A stretch of 6,296 bases of DNA. Origin: an uncultured Actinomyces sp. (GTDB lineage Bacteria; Actinomycetota; Actinomycetes; Actinomycetales; Actinomycetaceae). Below, piece by piece: positions 1 through 5,503 of this stretch (its first letter is position 1; the number at the start of each line of letters is the position of its first letter). Under the pieces are notes generated by a model that searched no databases, was not told where the DNA came from, and saw only the letters and a program-made list of their open reading frames with translations. The position numbers and the translations under genes are program-made. The stretch is taken from contig CALEXZ010000026.1 of assembly GCA_937926195.1 (NCBI GenBank), positions 1 through 6,296 on the forward strand. Reading direction: 5' to 3'.

Positions 1-604
1 GGTCTTCCAGGACACCATGGACTGGTACTTCGGCCTGGTGGACAAGGGCTACATGTGTCCTCGCGGTGCCTTCTCCTCCACGACCGGCACCGACGTCCAG
101 CTCGGCAGCGGCAAGATCGCCATGTGCTTCAACGGATCGTGGATGTTCAGCACCTACGCCAAGCTCGACATCGAGGTCGGGATCGCGGCGAATCCCGTGG
201 GCCCCAACGGCAGCTCGGTCTCCCTGTTCAACGGGCTGGGAGACTCGATCTCCAGGCAGTCGACCAACATCGAGCAGGCCTCCCAGTGGGTGGCCTTCCT
301 GGGGACAGCGGAGGCGCAGGACATCGTGGCCTCCTACGGCGTCGTCTTCCCGGCCATCTCCTCCTCCACGGACAAGGCCGTCAAGGTCTTCGAGGAGACG
401 GGGCTTCCCACCGCGCCCTTCACCCGGCACGTTGAGGACCGCTCGACGTTCTTCTTCCCGCTGACCTACTTCGGCGCGGACGTGGCGGCCATCATGAAGC
501 CCGCCACGGATGACCTGTGGGTGAACCGTGTGCCCGCCTCGACACTGACGAAGTACAACGAGCAGGTCAACCTCCTGTTCGAGACCTCCACCCACGACGA
601 CTGA
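1..604 (+). CDS. Sugar-type ABC transporter solute-binding protein, C-terminal part (5' end outside window)
   Basis: This is the last 200 residues of an extracellular solute-binding protein (family 1, SBP_bac_1), the substrate-capturing lipoprotein of a carbohydrate ABC importer. The reading frame is open from base 2 and ends at TGA 602-604. Visible family landmarks are GKIAMCFNGSW (about residues 37-47 of the fragment), the VGIAANPVGPNG stretch before a conserved NGLGDSIS (residues 77-84), and a helix with QWVAFLGTAEAQDIVASYGVVFPA, which matches the usual 'FLxSxEAQxxxAxxGxxxPA' block. The N-terminal lobe, the signal peptide and lipobox, and any permease genes lie upstream, outside the window. 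The gene is followed by a strong hairpin, so it is the last gene of its transcript. The sugar bound cannot be read from this fragment. Family assignment is confident and specificity is unknown. Confidence 0.88.
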   Translation, partial: VFQDTMDWYFGLVDKGYMCPRGAFSSTTGTDVQLGSGKIAMCFNGSWMFSTYAKLDIEVGIAANPVGPNGSSVSLFNGLGDSISRQSTNIEQASQWVAFLGTAEAQDIVASYGVVFPAISSSTDKAVKVFEETGLPTAPFTRHVEDRSTFFFPLTYFGADVAAIMKPATDDLWVNRVPASTLTKYNEQVNLLFETSTHDD

Positions 605-628
605 CACGGGTGGATCTCAGCGGCGCGG

Positions 629-662
629 GGGCCGGTGGACGTCACATGACGTCCACCGGCCC
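629..662. terminator. Bidirectional terminator hairpin between convergent genes
   Basis: Bases 629-644 are the exact reverse complement of 647-662, a perfect 16-bp stem around two central bases (realistically a 4-6 base loop). It lies 25 bases after the stop of the solute-binding protein gene. It is also downstream, on the other strand, of the TMEM175-like gene and the fhs-tail remnant. No real T-run follows on either side (TCTCGT on the + side), as is common for GC-rich actinobacterial terminators. Its place in a convergent gap fits a shared terminator. Confidence 0.82.
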
Positions 663-673
663 TCTCGTGGCTC

Positions 674-694
674 CGGGCCACCGCCTCCGGCCCG
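674..694 (-). terminator. Possible second hairpin upstream of the main terminator
   Basis: CGGGCC (674-679) pairs with GGCCCG (689-694) around a 9-base loop. For transcripts arriving on the - strand from the TMEM175-like gene, this would be the first hairpin met before the larger one at 629-662. It has no T-tract, and short GC stems arise easily by chance here, so it is only a weak candidate. Confidence 0.3.
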
Positions 695-704
695 ACGGCC
701 CCCA

Positions 705-764
705 CTCAGCGCGGGTTGAGGTTCTGCCCGGTGCTGGCATCGACGTCGACGCGCTCAGCCGTCG
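705..764. repeat. Direct repeat, copy A (partner at 1468-1527)
   Basis: Gapless alignment to 1468-1527 gives 50 matches in 60 positions. Mismatches fall at 713, 722, 733-735, 738, 739, 750, 757 and 762. Similarity fades beyond both ends. The two copies lie in the same orientation, 763 bases apart, and bracket the TMEM175-like gene. Confidence 0.8.
706..764 (-). pseudogene. Decayed copy of the 3' end of fhs (about 19 codons with stop)
   Basis: Read on the - strand, this segment encodes AERVDVDASTGQNLNPR followed by TGA. The genuine fhs gene ends AERIDVDTATGQILNLR followed by TGA (stop at 1469-1471), so 12 of 17 residues are identical. At the DNA level, 705-764 aligns without gaps to 1468-1527 with 50 of 60 identical bases. 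Most differences change the amino acid, including Leu to Pro and Ile to Asn, so the copy does not look selected as protein. It has no start codon, and its upstream part runs into the end of the TMEM175-like gene, whose stop (755-757) lies inside the repeat in another frame. It is a remnant and not a working gene. Its origin (integration, or tandem duplication then replacement) is inference. Confidence 0.75.
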
Positions 765-1426
765 TCCGCGTCTGCCTCCGGGACCCGCGAGCCCCGCCCG
801 ACGCCCGTCAGTCGCTCGACGACGATGTTGACGGGCAGAGCGAACACCCACAGCAGCGGGGTCCGGGAGGCGAATCCGGGGATGAAGGCGAAGGGCACAG
901 ACACCAGGAAGATCGCCGTCGTGGGCAGCGTGGACAGCAGCGCGCCGCGGTAGGTCTGCGCGCAGACGGTGTCGGCCATGAGACCGGCCCTCCGCGCGTG
1001 ACGCCACATCCCGTTGAGACACAGCCACGTGCAGGACATGACCAGGGCGTAGAACACCGGTGGGATGGGCGAGCCGTAGCTCCTGCCGAAGAGCATGGAT
1101 GTGGGAAGAGGGGTGAGTGCCGCGAAGAACAGCATGGCGCAGTTCCAGCCCAGCAGGCCGGCGTCGATGCGCTTGAGCGCGGACAGGCGCGCGTGGTGGG
1201 CCATCCACAGCAGGCACAGCAGGCCGAAACTCAGCGCGAACCCGTAGAACTGGGGCAGGGCGGCCAGGACGGCGGCGTCGTACTCGCGGCGTCCGAGCAC
1301 GTCGGGGGCCTTGAGATCCAGCACCAGGATCGTCATGGCGATGGCGAGGACAGCGTCGGAGAAGGCGGCGGTCCGCTCCAGGCCGGACGTCGACCACAGG
1401 TCGCGCAGACCGGAGTGTGATTCCAT
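755..1426 (-). CDS. TMEM175/DUF1211 family membrane protein (predicted K+ channel family)
   Basis: A 223-residue integral membrane protein. The family signature RxxxFSD is present as R18-T-A-A-F22-S-D24, leading into the first membrane helix (VLAIAMTILVLDLK, to residue 39). The second helix ends in LLWMAHHAR (residues 72-80), matching the family's W-x-x-HH motif. Hydrophobic segments lie near residues 22-38, 53-75, 89-107, 121-140, 162-183 and 189-204, giving the six helices expected of one bacterial subunit. Characterised bacterial TMEM175 proteins are tetrameric potassium-permeable channels, and a channel role here is by family only. The ATG at 1426 starts 42 bases after the fhs stop. It lacks a Shine-Dalgarno but has a TAGCCT box 7 bases upstream, which suggests a leaderless transcript. 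Its stop codon falls inside a repeat of the fhs 3' end, so it may be a late arrival at this site. Composition is not obviously foreign. Confidence 0.88.
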   Translation of the reverse strand: MESHSGLRDLWSTSGLERTAAFSDAVLAIAMTILVLDLKAPDVLGRREYDAAVLAALPQFYGFALSFGLLCLLWMAHHARLSALKRIDAGLLGWNCAMLFFAALTPLPTSMLFGRSYGSPIPPVFYALVMSCTWLCLNGMWRHARRAGLMADTVCAQTYRGALLSTLPTTAIFLVSVPFAFIPGFASRTPLLWVFALPVNIVVERLTGVGRGSRVPEADADDG

Positions 1427-1433
1427 GGCCGCA

Positions 1434-1439
1434 AGGCTA
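1434..1439 (-). promoter_or_regulatory. -10 box (TAGCCT) for a leaderless TMEM175-like transcript
   Basis: On the - strand TAGCCT fits the actinobacterial TANNNT -10 pattern. It is followed by 7 bases and then the ATG at 1426, which places the predicted transcription start at or next to the A of the start codon. No Shine-Dalgarno lies at usable spacing; the only purine-rich run, GGGGCGGGG, is too far from the ATG and overlaps the -35 side. The gene could also be read through from fhs. Confidence 0.45.
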
Positions 1440-1467
1440 GCCCCGCCCCTGCCCGGTGCGTGCCCCG

Positions 1468-1527
1468 CTCAGCGCAGGTTGAGGATCTGCCCGGTAGCGG
1501 TGTCGACGTCGATGCGCTCGGCCGCCG
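1468..1527. repeat. Direct repeat, copy B (functional 3' end of fhs; partner at 705-764)
   Basis: This copy contains the last codons and stop of the intact fhs gene and matches 705-764 at 50 of 60 bases. Copy B keeps the conserved fhs ending and copy A does not, so B is the selected one. Confidence 0.8.
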
Positions 1528-3304
1528 GGTGGCTGGGCAGCCCCGGCATGGTCGACAGGTTGCCGCAGATCGCGTACACGTATCCGGCGCCCGCGGCCAG
1601 GCGCACCTCGCGCACCGGCAGCCGCCAACCGGTGGGCGCCCCCTTGAGCGCGGGGTCGTGGGACAGCGACAGCGGTGTCTTGGCGACCACCACCGCCAGG
1701 TGCCCGTAGCCGTCACGCTCGCAGTCGTCGAGGAAGCGGGCGGCGGCCGGGGTGTAGTCGACGCCGCCGGCCCCGTACATGGCGGCGACCTTGCCGATCT
1801 TGGTGCGCAGGCTGTCCGAGCTGTCGTACAGCGCCCGGCCCGTGCCGTCCGAGGCGGTCTGGCGCGCCACCTGGCAGGTCCGCACCACCTCGTCGGCCAG
1901 CTCGGCGCAGCCGGCGCCGCCGTCGGTCACCGGCCGGACGGCGGCGACGCGGGCTCCCGCCTCGCGGGCGAGGCGCTCGACCTCGGCGACCTCGGAGTCG
2001 TGGTCGGTGGGGAAGACGTTGACGGCGACGACGGGCTCCATGCCGAAGTCCCGCACGATCTGCAGGTGCTTGAGCATGTTGGCGGCGCCTGCGCGCACGT
2101 CCTCCAGGTTCTCCTCGAGCATGGCCTCGGGCAGCTCCTTGCCGGAGACGATCCGGTAGGCACCCGAGTGGGCCTTGAGCGCCCTGACGGTGACGACGAG
2201 GACCGCGGTCTCGGGCCGCATGCCCGAGACCCGGCACTTGAGGTCGAAGAAGCGCTCGAGCCCCATGTCCGCGCCGAAGCCGGCCTCGGTGAGCACGTAG
2301 CCCGTCTGGCGGTCCGGGCCGCCGGCCATGCCCTGGGCGGCGACGAGGTCGGCGATCACCGAGGAGCAGCCGGTGGCGATGTTGCCGAAGGGACCGGTGT
2401 GGATGAGGGCCGGGGTGCCCTCGCCGGTGCGCAGGAGGTTGGGCTCCAGGGCGTCGCGCAGGACGGCGGTCATGGCGCCTGCCGCCCCCAGGTCCTCGGC
2501 GCTGACCCACTGCCCCTCCTGGTTGCGGGCGACGACGATGCGGCCCAGGCGCTCGCGCAGGTCCGCCAGCGAGGTCGCCAGCGACATGATGACCATGACC
2601 TCGCTGGCGGGGGTGATGTCGAAGGAGGCCTGGCGGGTGACGCCGTCGGCCTTGGCCCCGAGCCCGACGACGACGTGCCGCAGGGCGCGGTCGTTGACGT
2701 CCAGGACCCGGGGCCAGGTGATGGTGCGCTCGACGATGCCCAGGGCGTTGCCGTGGTGGAGGTGGTTGTCGATCATCGCGGCGAGCAGGTTGTGCGCCGC
2801 GGTGATGGCGTGGAAGTCGCCGGTGAGGTGGAGGTTCATGCGCTCGGCGGGCAGGATGCGGGCCCTGCCCGAGCCCCCGGCACCGCCCTTGATGCCGAAG
2901 GTGGGGCCCATGGCGGACTGGCGCAGGGTGAGGATGCTGCGGTGCCCGCGGTGGGCCAGGCCCTGTGCCAGCCCGATGGCGACGGTGGACTTGCCCTCGC
3001 CGAAGGCCGTCGGGGTCATGGCGGTGACGACGACGTAGGAGGCCGCCTCGTCCTGCGGCGCCTCGACTGCGCCGTCGCACCGCAGGACGTCCAGGTCGAT
3101 CTTGGCCACGTCCCGGCCGTAGGGGACGAGGTGCCGGGGGCTGATCCCGGCCCGCTGCGCCAGCTCGGTCATGGTGACGGCGCTGTCTGCGTCGGTGAGG
3201 ATGCCGACGGGGGCGTCGATGACGCCGTCGGCGCTGGTGGTGCTGGTGGCGCTGTCGGCACCGGGGGCGTTGGTGCTCCGGGGCGTGCCCGTGTCCTCGG
3301 TCAT
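1469..3304 (-). CDS. fhs: Formate-tetrahydrofolate ligase (10-formyl-THF synthetase)
   Basis: Cytosolic enzyme that joins formate to tetrahydrofolate using ATP, making 10-formyl-THF for purine and other C1 metabolism. Family blocks appear in order (numbering from the 3304 start): TELAQRAGISPRHLVPYG near 46-63, the ATP loop TPTAFGEGKST (97-107), GIKGGAGGSG (137-146), LTGDFHAITAAHNLLAAMID (160-179), FDITPASEV (228-236), HTGPFGNIATGC (302-313), VLTEAGFGADMG (337-348), the second signature VRALKAHSG (373-381), and near the end MPGLP. The protein has 611 residues against about 555 for the family; the excess is mainly a Ser/Thr/Ala-rich N-terminal extension of roughly 40 residues. The first signature deviates from the usual GIKGGAAGGGY. 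A start at 3361 is possible, but codons there are atypical, and TACGCT sits 6 bases before the 3304 ATG, fitting a leaderless start. It is divergent from the PEPCK gene. Confidence 0.95.
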   Translation of the reverse strand: MTEDTGTPRSTNAPGADSATSTTSADGVIDAPVGILTDADSAVTMTELAQRAGISPRHLVPYGRDVAKIDLDVLRCDGAVEAPQDEAASYVVVTAMTPTAFGEGKSTVAIGLAQGLAHRGHRSILTLRQSAMGPTFGIKGGAGGSGRARILPAERMNLHLTGDFHAITAAHNLLAAMIDNHLHHGNALGIVERTITWPRVLDVNDRALRHVVVGLGAKADGVTRQASFDITPASEVMVIMSLATSLADLRERLGRIVVARNQEGQWVSAEDLGAAGAMTAVLRDALEPNLLRTGEGTPALIHTGPFGNIATGCSSVIADLVAAQGMAGGPDRQTGYVLTEAGFGADMGLERFFDLKCRVSGMRPETAVLVVTVRALKAHSGAYRIVSGKELPEAMLEENLEDVRAGAANMLKHLQIVRDFGMEPVVAVNVFPTDHDSEVAEVERLAREAGARVAAVRPVTDGGAGCAELADEVVRTCQVARQTASDGTGRALYDSSDSLRTKIGKVAAMYGAGGVDYTPAAARFLDDCERDGYGHLAVVVAKTPLSLSHDPALKGAPTGWRLPVREVRLAAGAGYVYAICGNLSTMPGLPSHPAAERIDVDTATGQILNLR

Positions 3305-3310
3305 GGGGGA

Positions 3311-3316
3311 AGCGTA
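3311..3316 (-). promoter_or_regulatory. -10 box (TACGCT) for a leaderless fhs transcript
   Basis: On the - strand TACGCT (TANNNT pattern) is separated by TCCCCC, six bases, from the ATG at 3304. Transcription would therefore start at the A of that codon. No Shine-Dalgarno precedes this ATG (the upstream bases are pyrimidine-rich), which supports a leaderless mRNA and the 3304 start over the 3361 one. No clear -35 element is seen. A more distant TATTAC on the - strand in the AT-rich part of the spacer (around 3420) is a weaker alternative. Confidence 0.45.
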
Positions 3317-3432
3317 ACCAGGAGGGCCCTGGACGCTCCGGGCTTCGGTGATCCCGCTCATGACGCGCAGATCGTCCGCCTCGACGGCCCCACGGCAAGC
3401 CCCACACCTTCACTCACAGTAATATCTCAGGA

Positions 3433-3461
3433 TTTCGTACACCCTAATCTTTGGGTAGGCT
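3433..3461 (+). promoter_or_regulatory. Predicted promoter of the PEPCK gene
   Basis: TTTCGT (3433-3438, weak -35) and TAGGCT (3456-3461, TANNNT -10) are spaced by exactly 17 bases. They lie within the only AT-richer stretch of the fhs/PEPCK spacer. Transcription would start near 3468, giving a leader of about 60 bases before the GTG at 3531. TAATCT at 3445-3450 is an alternative -10. Confidence 0.5.
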
Positions 3462-3468
3462 CCTTCCC
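3441..3468. promoter_or_regulatory. Two overlapping 16-bp imperfect palindromes, candidate operator
   Basis: ACCCTAATCTTTGGGT (3441-3456) is symmetric at 12 of 16 positions (ACCC-n-AA-nn-TT-n-GGGT) and fills the gap between the proposed -35 and -10. GGGTAGGCTCCTTCCC (3453-3468) is also symmetric at 12 of 16 positions, and covers the -10 and the expected start site. The two share GGGT. Repressor binding here would block the PEPCK promoter. No regulator is encoded in the window, and the site matches no operator that I can name with confidence. Confidence 0.4.
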
Positions 3469-3521
3469 GAGCACTACAGACCCCGGTCGGTAACACCCTC
3501 CGCTGCCGCCCCATCACGATT

Positions 3522-3526
3522 GGAGA
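3522..3526 (+). promoter_or_regulatory. Ribosome binding site deciding the PEPCK GTG start
   Basis: GGAGA lies 4 bases before the GTG codon at 3531 (GGAG with 5-base spacing). It is the best Shine-Dalgarno in the window, and it fixes the start of this gene at a GTG. Confidence 0.7.
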
Positions 3527-3530
3527 TCCT

Positions 3531-5411
3531 GTGACTCACTCCTCCTCGGCCCTGTCGCGGGCCGGACTGACCAACCCCCACGTCCATGAGTTCGTCGCCG
3601 AGTGGTCGCACGTGCTGACCCCTGACCACATCGAGGTGATCGGCTCCGACGACGACGCGCGCCTGCTGTCCGAGGCCCTGGCGGACGGCGAGATCATCGA
3701 GGCCGGTCACGACCGCTACCTCGCCCACAGCCACCCCAAGGACACCGCCCGCTCCGAGGAGCGCACAGTCGTGGCCACCCACGACCCCGCCGACAAGGGC
3801 GTCTACAACAACTGGCGCCACGCCGAGGAGGTCCGCCCCCAGCAGGTCACACGCATGAGCGGCGCCATGACCGGCAGGACGATGTACGTCGTGCCCTACC
3901 TCATGGCGCCGCCCGGATCCCCGCTGCGGCGCTGGGCCGTGGGCGTGGAGCTGACGGACAACCGCGTCGTCGTGCTCCAGATGCTGCGCATGGCCCGGGT
4001 GGGAGCGCAGTACCTCAACGACCTGGAGGACCCCGCCTTCTTCGTGCGCGCCGTCCACGCCACCGGCGATCTGGACGCTCTGGGCCAGGGCACCGAGGAG
4101 GACCGGCGCCTGTTCGCCACCATCGCCGACCGCCGTGAGATCCTGCACTTCGGCTCCGCCTACGGCGGCAACGCCCTGTTGGGCAAGATCGCCCACGGGC
4201 TGCGCCAGGGCTCCTACGACGGCTGGTCCTCGGGGCGCTTCATGGCGGAGCAGTTCATGCTCATCGGGATCCGGGACAAGGAGACCGGCCGCGTCTACCA
4301 CGTGTGCGGCGGCATGCCCTCCGCCTCCGGCAAGACGAACCTAGCCATGATGCTGCCGCCCGCCGCCCTCGGCGAGCGCTACGAGGTCGACTTCTACGGT
4401 GACGACATCGTGTGGCTGCGCGTCGATGAGAAGGACGGGCGTGTCTACGGCATGAATCCCGAGTACGGCACCTTCGGCGTCGCCAAGGACACGAACTGGG
4501 AGTCCAACCCCAACGCCATGCACGCCGTCGCCGAGGGCACGGGGACGCTCTTCGTCAACGTCGCGCACCACGAGCACACCCACGAGCTGTGGTGGGAGGG
4601 CAAGACCCCCGACTACCCCGAGGACGTCGAGGGCTGGCGTGACTGGCGCGACGCGCCCATCGGCGAGCGCCCCGCCGAGCACCAGCGCTCCGGTGAGGAC
4701 GCCGACCTGTGGAGCCAGAAGAACTCGCGCTTCACGGCCCGCCTGTCGGTGGTGCCCAACATCGCCGAGGACTACGAGCGTGCCGAGGGCGTGCCCATCG
4801 ACGCCATCATCTTCGGCGGCCGCTGCCGCGACCGCGAGCCCCTCATCCGCGCCATCACCGACCTGGCCGAGGGCGTCTACGACGGGCTGACGCTGGGCGC
4901 AGAGGCGACCTTCGCGGCCGAGGGCACCGAGGGACGGCTGCGCTACGACCCCATGTCCATGCGCCCCTTCATGTCCTTCCCCGAGGGCACCTACGCACGC
5001 CACTGGCTCACCGTCCTGGGCGAGGCCGAGCACCAGCCCGTCTTCGCCCACGTCAACTGGTTCCAGCGCGACCCCGAGGACGGCCACTTCCTGTGGCCGG
5101 GCTACGGGGAGAACCTGCGGGCCCTGCTGTGGCTCATCGACCTCAAGGAGGGCCGCGCCCAGGGACGTCAGACCCCCGTCGGCATCGTGCCACTGCCCGA
5201 GGAGATCAACCTCGAGGGCTTTGAGGGCTCGCGCGAGGACCTGGACCGGCTGCTCGAGATCGACCTGGAGCGCTGGTCACAGGAGATCGCTCTGCGCGAG
5301 GAGCACCTGAGCCAGTTCGAGGGGCTTCCCGAGGAGATCTGGCAGGCCCACCGCCGGGTGAGCGCCGCGGTGGCCGTGGCCCGCGAGGGCGAGGAAACGT
5401 CTCTGGTCTGA
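3531..5411 (+). CDS. pckG: Divergent GTP-type phosphoenolpyruvate carboxykinase
   Basis: A 626-residue homologue of GTP-dependent PEP carboxykinase, which interconverts oxaloacetate + GTP and PEP + CO2 + GDP in the cytosol. Family features present: GRTMYVVPYLMAP (115-127), DRREILHFGSAYGGNALLGK (200-219), P-loop GMPSASGKTN (261-270), YGDDIVWL (289-296), MNPEYGTFGVAKDTNWESNP (308-327), NSRF (398-401), PIDAIIFGGR (422-431), and the guanine pocket NWF (509-511) with FLWPGYGEN (520-528). Length matches the family (about 600-625). Aligned by motif to rat PEPCK, the Mn2+ ligand Lys244 is Ile220 and His264 is Gln241, while Asp311 is kept as Asp292. The reactive P-loop Cys288 is Ser266, and the usual CTPxSQCP segment after NSRF is changed. 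The family is sure, but catalytic competence or an altered metal site is open. It may run toward oxaloacetate in a succinate-forming fermenter (inference). The start is a GTG with good Shine-Dalgarno GGAGA. It is divergent from fhs. Confidence 0.9.
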   Translation: MTHSSSALSRAGLTNPHVHEFVAEWSHVLTPDHIEVIGSDDDARLLSEALADGEIIEAGHDRYLAHSHPKDTARSEERTVVATHDPADKGVYNNWRHAEEVRPQQVTRMSGAMTGRTMYVVPYLMAPPGSPLRRWAVGVELTDNRVVVLQMLRMARVGAQYLNDLEDPAFFVRAVHATGDLDALGQGTEEDRRLFATIADRREILHFGSAYGGNALLGKIAHGLRQGSYDGWSSGRFMAEQFMLIGIRDKETGRVYHVCGGMPSASGKTNLAMMLPPAALGERYEVDFYGDDIVWLRVDEKDGRVYGMNPEYGTFGVAKDTNWESNPNAMHAVAEGTGTLFVNVAHHEHTHELWWEGKTPDYPEDVEGWRDWRDAPIGERPAEHQRSGEDADLWSQKNSRFTARLSVVPNIAEDYERAEGVPIDAIIFGGRCRDREPLIRAITDLAEGVYDGLTLGAEATFAAEGTEGRLRYDPMSMRPFMSFPEGTYARHWLTVLGEAEHQPVFAHVNWFQRDPEDGHFLWPGYGENLRALLWLIDLKEGRAQGRQTPVGIVPLPEEINLEGFEGSREDLDRLLEIDLERWSQEIALREEHLSQFEGLPEEIWQAHRRVSAAVAVAREGEETSLV

Positions 5412-5412
5412 C

Positions 5413-5451
5413 ACGGCGCGTCTCAAGCGGGTCCCGAGACCAGCGCGCCGT
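5413..5451. terminator. Hairpin between convergent PEPCK and recX genes
   Basis: ACGGCGCG (5413-5420) is the exact reverse complement of CGCGCCGT (5444-5451). An inner arm TCTC (5421-5424) can pair with GAGA (5436-5439), leaving a 4-base bulge. It starts one base after the PEPCK stop codon. It has no T-run, so it is a GC-rich, possibly bidirectional terminator for PEPCK and for recX arriving on the other strand. Confidence 0.6.
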
Positions 5452-5503
5452 CGGAGGGCTTCATGCGCAAGGCCCAGCACCACGAACTGCAGCGGACCCT
5501 GGC

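Noticed and set aside
642..1397. A 251-codon - strand frame overlapping the TMEM175-like gene.
   Set aside because: It has Arg/Pro-rich composition without a family match. The neighbouring frame has clear membrane helices and the RxxxFSD motif.
3228..3260. Repetitive GCTGGTGGT-like stretch in the 5' part of fhs.
   Set aside because: It is a short imperfect codon-level repeat encoding the Ser/Thr/Ala extension and is not a tandem repeat of note.
3305..3361. An earlier ATG for fhs at 3361, adding 19 residues.
   Set aside because: The added codons include several T-ending ones unlike the rest of the gene, there is no ribosome site, and the TACGCT box six bases before 3304 argues for the later start. 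Not excluded.
1460..3493. A 677-codon open frame on the + strand opposite fhs.
   Set aside because: It is an antisense shadow made by high GC and third-position bias of fhs. Its product is Gly/Val/Asp/Arg-rich with no recognisable domain, while the - strand frame is an unmistakable Fhs.
3531..5411. PEPCK homologue as a PPi-dependent PEP carboxykinase.
   Set aside because: Those enzymes are much longer (over 1000 residues). This 626-residue protein retains the guanine-pocket motifs NWF and FLWPGYGEN.
5456..5475. Possible small hairpin GGGCTT/AAGGCCC after the PEPCK hairpin.
   Set aside because: The pairing needs a bulged G, is short, and lacks a T-run, so it is not distinguishable from chance at this GC content.
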